DNA from: Mucilaginibacter aquaedulcis | Lineage (GTDB): Bacteria > Bacteroidota > Bacteroidia > Sphingobacteriales > Sphingobacteriaceae | Reading direction: 5' to 3' | NCBI RefSeq assembly: GCF_030409325.1 | Contig: NZ_JAUFPR010000001.1 | Location: 558,001 to 622,000, forward strand | DNA length: 64,000 bases | In this document: positions 25,380-33,162 of the stretch, piece by piece | How positions within the stretch are numbered: the stretch's first letter is position 1 | Layout: every line of letters starts with the position of its first letter | Program-made: the position numbers and the translations under genes | Notes under the pieces: generated by a model | Databases searched by the model: none | The model's input: the letters and a program-made list of their open reading frames with translations, nothing else | What the model was told of the DNA's origin: nothing

Positions 25380-25468
25380 GGCTTTTTGTTGAAAGAGATT
25401 TGCGATGTGCGATTTTGTATGAACAAGGGTATTTTGTCTGGTTCAGACAAAATCTCAAGCCTCGTTTA

Positions 25469-25651
25469 AAAACCTCACCCAACCCTCTCCAAAGGAGAGG
25501 GCTTTAAAAAATATTTTCAAGTCTCCCCCTTTGGGGGAGATTTAGAGGGGGCTTATCACTTCGTACATCAATGATGCGCATTTTTCCCAATCCCTCTTTC
25601 CGGCGAAGCTGAAGAGAGGGGGATCCAGCGAAGCGCAGATCGGGTGAGTTG
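25469..25651. repeat. R5 composite repeat (CTCACCC...CTCTCC family)
   Basis: The left part has CTCACCCAACCCTCTCCAAA and GGAGAGGGC with a CTCCCCCTTTGGGGGAG hairpin. The right part has CCCTCTTTCCGGCGAAGCTG, AGAGAGGGGGA and GCGCAGATCGGGTGAG. The outer ends CTCACCC and GGGTGAG are inverted complements. It fills most of the 356-base gap before pyrC; nothing else was seen there besides a -7 box. Relatives are at 32793-32901, 36119-36182, 39306-39445 and 40813-41057. Confidence 0.75.
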
Positions 25652-25688
25652 AATTACCTCCCCAAACCAACTTCTCATTTTTATATCC

Positions 25689-25696
25689 TAAATTTG
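25689..25696 (+). promoter_or_regulatory. Putative -7 box for dihydroorotase gene
   Basis: TAAATTTG, an exact TAnnTTTG match 27 bases upstream of the pyrC ATG. Confidence 0.45.
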
Positions 25697-25723
25697 CCCC
25701 ATTAATAAATCCGAAATCAACTT

Positions 25724-27058
25724 ATGTCAACAATCCTCATCAAATCAGCTACCGTAGTTAACGAGAATAAACAATATGTTACCGACATTCTGATCAAAGA
25801 TGGACTTATTGAACGCATTGATACCAGCATTGATGCTCACGCCGATGAGGTGATCAATGCGGAGGGCCTGCACCTGCTGCCCGGCTGCATTGACGACCAG
25901 GTGCACTTTCGCGAACCGGGATTAACACACAAGGCTAATATCCATTCAGAATCACGCGCGGCAGTGGCCGGAGGCATTACCTCCTTTATGGAAATGCCAA
26001 ACACTGTACCCAACACGCTTACTCAGCAATTGCTGCAGGATAAGTACGATATAGCTGCCCGCAGTTCGCTGGCCAATTACTCGTTTTTTATGGGTGCATC
26101 AAATGATAATCTCGACGAGGTGCTGCGTACCGATACTGCCAATGTTTGCGGCATCAAAGTGTTCATGGGTTCATCTACCGGGAACATGCTGGTTGATAAT
26201 CCGCGCACACTGGATAACCTGTTTGCACAAGCGCCCATGCTTATCGCGGTGCATTGTGAAGATGAGGCCACTATTCAAAGCAACCTTGCCCATTACAAAC
26301 AATTACTGGGCGATAATATACCGGTGAAACTGCACCCCAAGATCAGGAGCGCGGAGGCTTGTTATCTGTCGTCGTCGCTGGCGGTTGAACTGGCTAAAAA
26401 ACACAATACAAGGCTGCATATTCTGCACATATCAACCGCGCTTGAGCCGCACCTTTTTGATAACAAAACACCGCTAAAAGATAAGCGCATTACTGCCGAG
26501 GCCTGCGTGCATCACCTGTGGTTTTCTGATGCCGATTATGACACCAAAGGCAACTTCATTAAATGGAACCCGGCAGTAAAAACAGCCGACGATCGTGATG
26601 CTGTTTTGCAGGCTGTACTGGATGGCCGCATTGATGTAATTGCCACTGACCACGCCCCACATACCCTGGCCGAAAAAGAGCAGCCATACCTGCAGGCACC
26701 ATCCGGTGGGCCGCTGGTTCAGCATGCACTGCCGGCCATGTTAGAGTTGTATCACCACGGCAAAATAAGCCTCGAACAAATAGCTGAAAAAATGGCCCAT
26801 AACGTGGCTACCTGTTTCCAGATTGACAAACGCGGCTTCATCCGCGAGGGCTACTGGGCCGACCTTGTGCTGGTGAATTTGAACAAACCATGGAACGTAA
26901 ATAAGGGCAATATTTTATATCATTGCGGCTGGAGCCCATTTGAAGGGAGCACTTTCCGCTCACAAATTGCCTACACCTTGGTTTCGGGAAATATCGCCTA
27001 CGCTAACGGAAGTTTAATTGAAGGTAAACCCGGCAAACGCCTGAATTTTAACAGGTAA
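25724..27058 (+). CDS. pyrC: Dihydroorotase, Bacteroidota type with QxH motif
   Basis: 444 residues, type I dihydroorotase length. It closes carbamoyl-aspartate to dihydroorotate in pyrimidine synthesis. Metal-site elements: Lys145 (GIKVFMGSS, the carboxylated Lys), His177 (AVHCEDE), His235 (LHILHIST), Asp309 (IATDHAPHT). In the first motif the usual HxHFREPG appears as Gln59-Val-His61 (DDQVHFREPG), so one metal-ligand His is replaced by Gln. I recall this substitution as common in Bacteroidota, so the enzyme is probably active. A single gene, surrounded by repeats. Confidence 0.93.
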   Translation: MSTILIKSATVVNENKQYVTDILIKDGLIERIDTSIDAHADEVINAEGLHLLPGCIDDQVHFREPGLTHKANIHSESRAAVAGGITSFMEMPNTVPNTLTQQLLQDKYDIAARSSLANYSFFMGASNDNLDEVLRTDTANVCGIKVFMGSSTGNMLVDNPRTLDNLFAQAPMLIAVHCEDEATIQSNLAHYKQLLGDNIPVKLHPKIRSAEACYLSSSLAVELAKKHNTRLHILHISTALEPHLFDNKTPLKDKRITAEACVHHLWFSDADYDTKGNFIKWNPAVKTADDRDAVLQAVLDGRIDVIATDHAPHTLAEKEQPYLQAPSGGPLVQHALPAMLELYHHGKISLEQIAEKMAHNVATCFQIDKRGFIREGYWADLVLVNLNKPWNVNKGNILYHCGWSPFEGSTFRSQIAYTLVSGNIAYANGSLIEGKPGKRLNFNR

Positions 27059-27113
27059 TAAATTTTTAATTTTTCAATTACAGAAATTTCTGTATAGGAA
27101 AAATACCCATTTT

Positions 27114-27264
27114 GCCATTGCAAGGAGGCTTTGAGGAAGCAATCGCAAATTTGCCTGAACCAGGATTAAACAGATTTAGGGATCAAAGGATTTTACTTTA
27201 CCTTTCATAAAATCCAAAAATCCACCAATCCCCAAAATCGTGGTTCAGACAAAGTTCGCAATGA
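27114..27264. repeat. R1 element interrupted by an R4 element
   Basis: Positions 27114-27152 match the left half of R1 (CCATTGCAAGGAGGCTTTGA, GAAGCAATCGC) and 27254-27264 its right end (GTTCGCAATGA). Between them is a complete R4 (27153-27250, GCCTGAACCAGGATTAAACA to AATCGTGGTTCAGAC). With the next R1 copy this fills the 339-base gap after pyrC. Confidence 0.75.
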
Positions 27265-27289
27265 TAAAAATCTTAAACTGCTTTTTTTT

Positions 27290-27377
27290 GTCATTGCGAG
27301 GAGGCACGACGAAGCAATCGCGAACTATGCAAGTTCCCCATGTAAAGTGCGCGATGCCACACTTCGTTCGCAATGAC
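27290..27377. repeat. R1 inverted-repeat element
   Basis: Starts GTCATTGCGAGGAGGCACGA and ends CACTTCGTTCGCAATGAC; inner arms GAAGCAATCGCGAACT and GTGCGCGATGCC. Confidence 0.85.
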
Positions 27378-27397
27378 AAAAATGCTTAACTCCCCTC

Positions 27398-27853
27398 TTA
27401 CGCCACTCCAACATATATCTCCACCCGGGCATCTTCGGGGTTGTGCGCCTTAATTCCATACACATCAAAATCGGCAATATACTGGCGGTTGCGGCAGGTG
27501 TTCCAGATGTGCTGCCAGGTTTCGCCAACGCGGTTTGGCATCCAGCTTTTGGCGGTATATTTTACATACGTTCCAGGCGATACTACATGGCTCACCAACC
27601 CGAGCGGAATGTTATCAAGCGAGTTTACCCGGCAGCCCAGCAAGGCCGTGTAAGGCCCTGTATGGTCAGTTTCATAATCGGTATAAACACAGTACACCTC
27701 ATCGCTCGTTCTGTCCACTATCTGCGTTAAAATATTGTTATCCATAAAGCGACACCAAAGCTCCTCAATATCCTTTGCCGCCTGGCCATTATGGTTAGTG
27801 GTACGTACCGAAATTCCCAGTAAAAAGAAACCGTTTATGTGCATCCTGTTCAT
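27398..27853 (-). CDS. GyrI-like/AraC-effector-binding domain protein
   Basis: 151 residues made of one GyrI-like small-molecule-binding (SHS2) domain. Typical pieces are LLGISVRTTN near the N-terminus, FMDNNILTQIVDR, VYCVYTDYETDHTGPYTALLGCRV, LVSHVVSPGTYVKYTAKSW, WQHIWNT and FDVYGIKAHNPEDARVEIYVGV at the end. There is no DNA-binding domain. Relatives bind drugs or act as effector modules of MerR/AraC regulators. It is divergent from the HEPN-motif gene with 140 bases between. Confidence 0.85.
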   Translation of the reverse strand: MNRMHINGFFLLGISVRTTNHNGQAAKDIEELWCRFMDNNILTQIVDRTSDEVYCVYTDYETDHTGPYTALLGCRVNSLDNIPLGLVSHVVSPGTYVKYTAKSWMPNRVGETWQHIWNTCRNRQYIADFDVYGIKAHNPEDARVEIYVGVA

Positions 27854-27993
27854 TATCCTAAAGTTATCATTTTGGCACCTATATACAAACTTAAACTATC
27901 TAAAATAGTGCCCGGTATTGTATATGGTTTCCATTGTTTTTTTATTAAATTATTAGTTTGTAGATTGTGTAAAGTCAATTAAACCCAATTGTC

Positions 27994-28470
27994 ATGGATG
28001 AAATAAAATTTGATAGTCCGCATGCTTACCGCGGCTATTTAATTAACAAGTTTTGTGAGTTGGAGATCAAGATATCAAACTACCTGGCCCTCACATTTGG
28101 TAATGGCAATGATGATATTTTAACCATACTGGTTGATAGGATAACTTTTGAGGCCAAAAGGTTAGCCTATAAAGATCTGTTAAACCGCCGCGAAATTGCC
28201 AATGGCTTTGTTAAAACAAAAAGCAATAAATATCCCCACACCTTTTGGATGAACGAACTGCGGGAACTGATCGAGATCAGAAATCAGTTTGCCCACTTTA
28301 TTCTGGCTCAGGATAATGAACGCGAATGTGTTATTGCCCTCATTGAATTCCGAAACTCGGCCGGTGTTATCATTTATACCAAAGATATGTACGATGCTAT
28401 TTTAGAGCGGATAAATCACGTTGAACATTTTATTGAAACAACGTATAGCCACTTCAACAATCACCCTTAA
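27994..28470 (+). CDS. HEPN-like helical protein with RNQFAH motif
   Basis: 158 residues, mainly alpha-helical by composition, with no signal peptide or membrane segment. Helices around LINKFCELEIKISNYLALTF and ILVDRITFEAKRLAYKDLL precede ELIEIRNQFAHF, in which Arg96 and His101 make the R-x4-H motif that marks HEPN-fold RNases and their inactive relatives. A final helix (MYDAILERINHVEHFIETTY) follows. The assignment rests on this motif in a helical context and is not certain. No nucleotidyltransferase (MNT) partner lies next to it. It could be a stand-alone HEPN protein acting on RNA in stress or phage defence. Confidence 0.6.
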   Translation: MDEIKFDSPHAYRGYLINKFCELEIKISNYLALTFGNGNDDILTILVDRITFEAKRLAYKDLLNRREIANGFVKTKSNKYPHTFWMNELRELIEIRNQFAHFILAQDNERECVIALIEFRNSAGVIIYTKDMYDAILERINHVEHFIETTYSHFNNHP

Positions 28471-28571
28471 AAGTCGGTTATATCACTATCACTTTTTGTT
28501 ATATTGATTTTTAAATGGTTTTATACCAAAAATTTATAAGCTTTATATAAATAAATTATTTAATATATCAA

Positions 28572-28994
28572 TTACTCTATCATTTTCCTCAAGCCATCAA
28601 AAACACCCTGCCAGTTTTGTTCAGAATGGTGCTTGGCTTCTTCATCCTTAATGTTATCCTGTGTAATGATCAGTGTGGTTATACCATCATTTTCATCTAA
28701 CGAATAAGTAATGGTTGCATAGTTTTCGGGCTTATCTTCTGTGCCCGACATGCTGCTCCAATACGTATATTTTAAAAACCAACCGGGGTCTATTTCCAGT
28801 ATCTTGCCATGGTCTTCATACTTTTTGCCATCCCACTCACCGCTGAAAACTATGGGCTCCCCTACCCTCCAGCTCGATTGTAAATTGGTTCCAAAAAAGT
28901 ACGCTTTTACCATTTCCGGGTCGGTAAGGCCTTGCCATACTTTTGATGCAGGTGCCTTGAACTTTAATTCGGTGGTTAATGTCAGCTTTTCCAT
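28572..28994 (-). CDS. SRPBCC (AHSA1-type) domain protein
   Basis: 140 residues, a complete START-like fold: TTELKFKAPASKVWQGLTDPEMVKAYFFG, VFSGEWDGKKYEDHGKILEIDPGWFLKYTYW, ITYSLDENDGITTLIITQDN and WQGVFDGLRKMIE. Family members bind hydrophobic ligands or assist Hsp90-like chaperones; the function here is unknown. It lies 131 bases beyond the start side of the WYL regulator's end and may be controlled by it, an inference from position only. Confidence 0.88.
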   Translation of the reverse strand: MEKLTLTTELKFKAPASKVWQGLTDPEMVKAYFFGTNLQSSWRVGEPIVFSGEWDGKKYEDHGKILEIDPGWFLKYTYWSSMSGTEDKPENYATITYSLDENDGITTLIITQDNIKDEEAKHHSEQNWQGVFDGLRKMIE

Positions 28995-29124
28995 AATGCA
29001 GTTTTATTGATGGTTTAATTTAAAAACATGCGCAAAAACATGGCCACAAAACCATGATCTGCCGTTCATGTTCAACAAAGTAAACACTGCCGAATGACAG
29101 CCCTATGTCAGCAGGAAAAAACTG

Positions 29125-30075
29125 TTAATTATTTCTTTGGGCAATGGCCGCCGCAATGTTTTTAACGCGGCCTGCCAGCTCCTGCGGTTTCAGGATTTCG
29201 GCCTGGTCGCCAAACATCATGAACCATCGCGCAAAGCCTTCTAAGGAGGCGCTCAAAAACGTCATTTCAATTTTATTACCGATGGCTTTTTCAGATACGA
29301 AACCGCAATAATATTTTTGATAATCCAGGTGGTGGGCTATCTCCTTATCAATCCGGATCACTACTGTTTCCAGTTGTTTTTCCTGAGCGGTTTGAGCTAT
29401 GTAAGCTTTTAATGTGGGGTGCTTGCTGCCGTTATAATTAATATCGGTGATCACTACTTTGCGCATTCGGTCAACCCTGAAATCGCGGTAGTCGTTACGT
29501 AAACGGCAAAAGGCTATCAGGTGCCAAAAGCTGTCGAGAAAGAATACGCCAACCGGCTCTACATCGCGCTTGGTAAACTCCTGGCTATGGCCTGCGAAAT
29601 AATCAATACACAGCAGCCTTTTTTGCACAATACTATCCAGTATGGTTTGGATGTGATCGGTATTGTTATCTCCCCGCTTTTGGCTAAAACCCTTTAATAC
29701 TTCAATGCTACCGTCAAGGTTTTCCAGCGCATCCTTTTCAGCGGTTTTTAAGATGGCCCTTACCTTGTACATGGCCGATTGATGATGCTTCATGGTGGTG
29801 CTATCGGTAAGCTTCTCCACAAATTTTTCGGCAGTTAAAAAGGCGGTGGCCTCCTCGCGGGTAAACATTACCGGGGGCAGGCGGTAACCATCCATGATAG
29901 AATAGCCAACCCCGGCCTCGCCAATAATGGGTATACCGGCCTCTTCCAGGGTTTTCACATCGCGGTATACGGTACGTAAACTGATATCAAAGCGCTCGGC
30001 AATGTCAGAGGCTTTTACCACCCTGCGCGACTGGAGCTGTATTAAAATAGCCGAAATACGATCGATGCGGTTCAT
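29125..30075 (-). CDS. YafY-type transcriptional regulator with HTH and WYL domains
   Basis: 316 residues. The N-terminal winged helix (RISAILIQLQSRRVVKASDIAERFDISLRTVYRDVKTLEEAGIPI, residues 5-50) belongs to the HTH_11 class. The WYL domain lies at about 140-215 (LCIDYFAGHSQEFTKRDVEPVGVFFLDSFWHLIAFCRLRNDYRDFR). Here the WYL core reads FWHLIAF rather than WYLIAF. A C-terminal WCX extension ends the protein (ARWFMMFGDQAEILKP). Such proteins respond to ligands or nucleic acids and often repress neighbouring genes. It precedes the SRPBCC gene on the same strand. Confidence 0.9.
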   Translation of the reverse strand: MNRIDRISAILIQLQSRRVVKASDIAERFDISLRTVYRDVKTLEEAGIPIIGEAGVGYSIMDGYRLPPVMFTREEATAFLTAEKFVEKLTDSTTMKHHQSAMYKVRAILKTAEKDALENLDGSIEVLKGFSQKRGDNNTDHIQTILDSIVQKRLLCIDYFAGHSQEFTKRDVEPVGVFFLDSFWHLIAFCRLRNDYRDFRVDRMRKVVITDINYNGSKHPTLKAYIAQTAQEKQLETVVIRIDKEIAHHLDYQKYYCGFVSEKAIGNKIEMTFLSASLEGFARWFMMFGDQAEILKPQELAGRVKNIAAAIAQRNN

Positions 30076-30112
30076 GCCATCAAATTAAGCAAAAAACAAG
30101 CTACCTTTGGTA

Positions 30113-30315
30113 GATTATTTCGGATTTCGGATGTTCGATTTGGGATTTAGTAATTTGAATTTGTCTGAACCACGATTAAACAGATTATGAGATTATGGGA
30201 TTTCTCAATTTATAATTTCGGGTTTTAGCCGTTCGATCTGAAATTCGTTTTTATTTTTTAACCATGCTAAGTTTTCTAAATCCGAAATCGAACATCCGAA
30301 ATCCCAAATCAAAAT
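30113..30315. repeat. Long inverted repeat enclosing an R4 half copy
   Basis: About 34 bases at 30118-30152 (ATTTCGGATTTCGGATGTTC, GATTTGGGATTTAG) recur inverted at 30278-30312 (CTAAATCCGAAATCGAACAT, CCGAAATCCCAAATC). Between them lies the left half of R4 (GTCTGAACCACGATTAAACA, 30163-30182). Confidence 0.7.
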
Positions 30316-30331
30316 AAATCAAAAATACACT

Positions 30332-30748
30332 ATGGCTACCGAAAACAATGATAAGATCATCACATTAGAAACCTATTATGATGTGATGCTGGCTCACATT
30401 ATCCGCACCAAGCTGGAAGATAATGGCATACCCTGCTTTATTGCCGACGAGAACACCATAGGCGCCAACCCCTTATATAACCAGGCTGTAGGCGGCGTTA
30501 AATTGAAAATTTTTGAACGCGACCTGGAAAGATGCCGCGAGATACTGGCCACCCAGGGCGACCTGCACGATCAGGATCATGTAGAGATTGATGAGGAGCT
30601 TGACCAGGTGATTATTTGCCCTTACTGCGCATCAACCAACATCGGCCCTGCCGATCCGGGTAAATTTTCATCTTTTCTATCGGCTGTTTTTCCTTTTCAC
30701 AATACCAAGGCCTGGCACTGTTTTAACTGCTTGCAGGATTTTGAATAA
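30332..30748 (+). CDS. DUF2007 protein with C-terminal zinc-binding cysteines
   Basis: 138 residues. The N-terminal 70 residues (IITLETYYDVMLAHIIRTKLEDNGIPCFIADEN...GGVKLKIFERDLERCREIL) are a DUF2007 putative signal-transducing domain with a ferredoxin-like/ACT-like fold. The C-terminus has two CxxC pairs (ICPYCAS and HCFNCLQ) that could bind a zinc ion. The linker is acidic. No function is established; the ATG at 30332 is preceded by an intergenic repeat. Confidence 0.85.
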   Translation: MATENNDKIITLETYYDVMLAHIIRTKLEDNGIPCFIADENTIGANPLYNQAVGGVKLKIFERDLERCREILATQGDLHDQDHVEIDEELDQVIICPYCASTNIGPADPGKFSSFLSAVFPFHNTKAWHCFNCLQDFE

Positions 30749-30798
30749 GGCCGTTATCAGGCCCTGCCTTTTATAGCTGATTTTTCTATATTAGCGGT

Positions 30799-31809
30799 AT
30801 GTATAACCGCCGTAAGTTCATCAAACTATCAGCCGCCGGAGCCTCACTGGCAGCACTCTCTAATTCAGCGTTAGCAAACACTATTATAGCAAAACCCGAA
30901 GCCACCCTGCCCATCGTAATATCTACCTGGGATTTTGGCATTATAGCCAATAAAGGTGCCTGGAAGGTACTTTCTGCCGGTGGCCGCGCGCTTGATGCCA
31001 TTGAAGCCGGTGCAAGGATTCCAGAAGCTGAAGATATTACCAACCATACCGTTGGCCGTACCGGACTGCCTGACCGTGACGGCCATGTTACGTTAGACTC
31101 CTGCATTATGGACGAACTGGGTAACTGCGGTTCGGTTGCCGCTATGGAAGATATAGCACACCCCATTTCAGTAGCCCGCTTGGTAATGGAAAAAACCCCG
31201 CACGTAATGCTGGTTGGCGATGGCGCTACCCAGTTTGCAGTTGAACAGGGCATGAAGAAAGAAAAACTACTTACGCCCGAATCTGAAAAGCTATGGAAAG
31301 AATGGCTTAAAACAGCTAAATACAGCCCGGTTATGAACATTGAAAATGGCAACAAACCAGGCAATAAATACAACCACGATACCATTGGCATGCTGGCCAT
31401 TGATGCCAAAGGCAATATATCAGGCGGGTGTACAACCAGCGGTATGGCCTTTAAACTTCACGGCCGTGTTGGCGACAGCCCTATCATTGGGGCAGGTTTA
31501 TATGTAGATAACGAAGTGGGCGGCGCTACCTCAACCGGTGTTGGCGAAGAGGTGATCCGCAATGTAGGGAGCTTCCTGGTGGTTGAACTTATGCGCCAGG
31601 GTCTGTCTCCGGAGGATGCCTGTAAAGAAGCTGTTCACCGTATCATCAAAAAGAAACCCGAAACTGCCAAACAGATACAGGTAGGCTTTTTAGCCATCAA
31701 CAAAAAAGGCGAATATGGTGCCTACGCCATACAAAGCGGCTTTTCTTTTTCGGTTTGTAATGAGCACCAGCAGGATCTGCTTATTAAGGGGAAAAGTTTT
31801 TATTCTTAA
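30799..31809 (+). CDS. Exported glycosylasparaginase (Ntn-hydrolase, asparaginase 2 family)
   Basis: 336 residues. The N-terminus YNRRKFIKLSAAGASLAALS is a twin-arginine (Tat) signal. GRALDAIEAGARIPE and TVGRTGLPDRDGHVTLD are conserved parts of the alpha chain. The autocleavage site is HDTIGMLAID, making Thr195 the N-terminal nucleophile after processing. Later GCTTSGMAFKLHGRVGDSPIIGAGLYVDNEVGGATSTGVGEE is the substrate-site loop. The enzyme cleaves the GlcNAc-Asn bond of glycoasparagine, which fits scavenging of glycoproteins. Periplasmic location is inferred from the Tat signal. Confidence 0.93.
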   Translation: MYNRRKFIKLSAAGASLAALSNSALANTIIAKPEATLPIVISTWDFGIIANKGAWKVLSAGGRALDAIEAGARIPEAEDITNHTVGRTGLPDRDGHVTLDSCIMDELGNCGSVAAMEDIAHPISVARLVMEKTPHVMLVGDGATQFAVEQGMKKEKLLTPESEKLWKEWLKTAKYSPVMNIENGNKPGNKYNHDTIGMLAIDAKGNISGGCTTSGMAFKLHGRVGDSPIIGAGLYVDNEVGGATSTGVGEEVIRNVGSFLVVELMRQGLSPEDACKEAVHRIIKKKPETAKQIQVGFLAINKKGEYGAYAIQSGFSFSVCNEHQQDLLIKGKSFYS

Positions 31810-31810
31810 G

Positions 31811-31890
31811 GGGAGCGGGGAGCGAGGTTCCGGGAGCGAGGGGTGTGAGAAACAGGGAGCGAGGTTCCGGGAGCGTGGGGTGTGAGGAGC
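31811..31890 (+). repeat. Two-copy 37-bp direct repeat
   Basis: GGAGCGAGGTTCCGGGAGCG occurs at 31819 and again 37 bases later at 31856, each followed by GGGGTGTGAG. It lies directly after the glycosylasparaginase stop. Confidence 0.75.
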
Positions 31891-31993
31891 AACTACACTA
31901 TCCCTCAATCATACTGATTTAAACTTTGCATATATCGCTAATTTTCAATAAATTACAATCAACAAAAACTTCTATACCGAATATTTTAAAACT

Positions 31994-32746
31994 ATGAGCA
32001 ACCCTGTTTCTCTTGAGGTTTGCGCCAACTCTTTGGCTTCGGCACTGGCGGCCCAGGAAGGCGGTGCCGTACGGGTTGAGCTGTGCGAAAACCTGAAAGA
32101 AGGCGGCACTACACCATCTGCCGGGCAAATACTGCTGGCCCGCAAATTACTTCACATCAAACTTTACGTACTGATACGCCCCCGTGAAGGCGACTTTTTA
32201 TATAACGATCTCGAATACCAGATCATGCTGGCCGATATCCGCTATTGCATTGAGGCCGGCTGCGATGGTGTGGTAATAGGCATGCTTAATGCCGATGGCA
32301 CCATTGATAAGGAACGCTGCGCAGAAATGGTGAGCCTGGCCAAACAATGGGGCTTAGGGGTAACCTTTCACCGCGCTTTTGATATGTGTGTTGATCAGTT
32401 AAAGGCCCTTGAAGACATTATTGAGATAGGATGCGAGCGCATACTCACCTCGGGCGGCAAGAGTACCGCCATGGAGGGTGCAACCATCATTAATCACCTG
32501 GTTGAGCAAGCTGCGGGCCGCATCAGCATTATGCCCGGCAGCGGCGTAAGCGAGGCCAACGTTGCCGACCTTGTACACTTTACCGGCGTAATCGAAGTAC
32601 ACTCCTCGGCACGCGGCCGTGTAAAAAGTAAAATGCAATACCACAATGACCACATCGTGATGAGCACCGTTCCCGGCGATGAGTATAGTATTGATGTAAC
32701 AGATACAGGCAGGGTTATAGAGCTGATCAGGCTGGCAAATAGTTAG
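31994..32746 (+). CDS. cutC: Copper homeostasis protein CutC
   Basis: 250 residues, a TIM-barrel protein of normal CutC length. Signatures: SLEVCANSLASALAAQEGGAVRVELCENLKEGGTTPS, VLIRPREGDFLYNDLEYQIMLADI, DGVVIGMLNADGTID, VTFHRAFDM, ILTSGGKSTAMEG and IMPGSGVSEANV. It is cytoplasmic. It was linked to copper tolerance in E. coli, but direct copper handling is disputed for many homologues. It lies 184 bases after the asparaginase gene, with the direct repeat between. Confidence 0.93.
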   Translation: MSNPVSLEVCANSLASALAAQEGGAVRVELCENLKEGGTTPSAGQILLARKLLHIKLYVLIRPREGDFLYNDLEYQIMLADIRYCIEAGCDGVVIGMLNADGTIDKERCAEMVSLAKQWGLGVTFHRAFDMCVDQLKALEDIIEIGCERILTSGGKSTAMEGATIINHLVEQAAGRISIMPGSGVSEANVADLVHFTGVIEVHSSARGRVKSKMQYHNDHIVMSTVPGDEYSIDVTDTGRVIELIRLANS

Positions 32747-32792
32747 TTTTTTGTGTTGGTGGCAACACCATTCCTGTTCGGAAGTTTTTTCA

Positions 32793-32901
32793 GTTCCCTC
32801 CTTCGGGAGGGGCGCGAGGGAATTGTGTAGTGGCAGGGAGGGGTTTATACGTGTACCTATTGATCAAACCCCTCCCTAAACCCTCCCAGGGGAGGGAATC
32901 G
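32793..32901. repeat. R5-type repeat with CCCTCC/GGAGGG arms
   Basis: TTCCCTCCTTCGGGAGGGG at the left and CCCTCCCAGGGGAGGGAA at the right, with GGGAGGGGTTTATAC and AAACCCCTCCCT as inner arms. Confidence 0.7.
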
Positions 32902-32939
32902 CACAATCCTAAGCTTTTTTATTTATTTCGAACACTATG

Positions 32940-33147
32940 GTGATAACTCAGTTACCGCGAGATTAGCGAAGCGTATCTCGTGGTTGGCATATAGTAAGCT
33001 TTCAGCTTACATCAGCTGAAAGCTGTGGCCATAACATGTAACGAGCTTTAAGCTTGCTGCAGCAACAGATTTATTAGATTAAAGGATTCTACTTTGGTTT
33101 TTAGATGAATCGTGGCAATCTTTTAATCTTAAAAATCGTGGTTCAGA
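32940..33147. repeat. Repeat tract: AGCTTTCAGCT dyad followed by R4 right half
   Basis: The dyad AGCTTTCAGCTTACATC with AGCTGAAAGCT (about 32997-33024) is followed by an R4 right half (33066-33147, AGATTAAAGGATTCTAC to AAATCGTGGTTCAGAC). With 32793-32901 it accounts for the 416-base gap between cutC and the next gene; no gene was seen here. Confidence 0.65.
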
Positions 33148-33162
33148 CAATTCCCCCCTCCC

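Noticed and set aside
25438..25651. Possible riboswitch or attenuator in front of pyrC
   Set aside because: The hairpins belong to the R4/R5 repeat families, which occur in unrelated spacers, and most lie upstream of the likely promoter.
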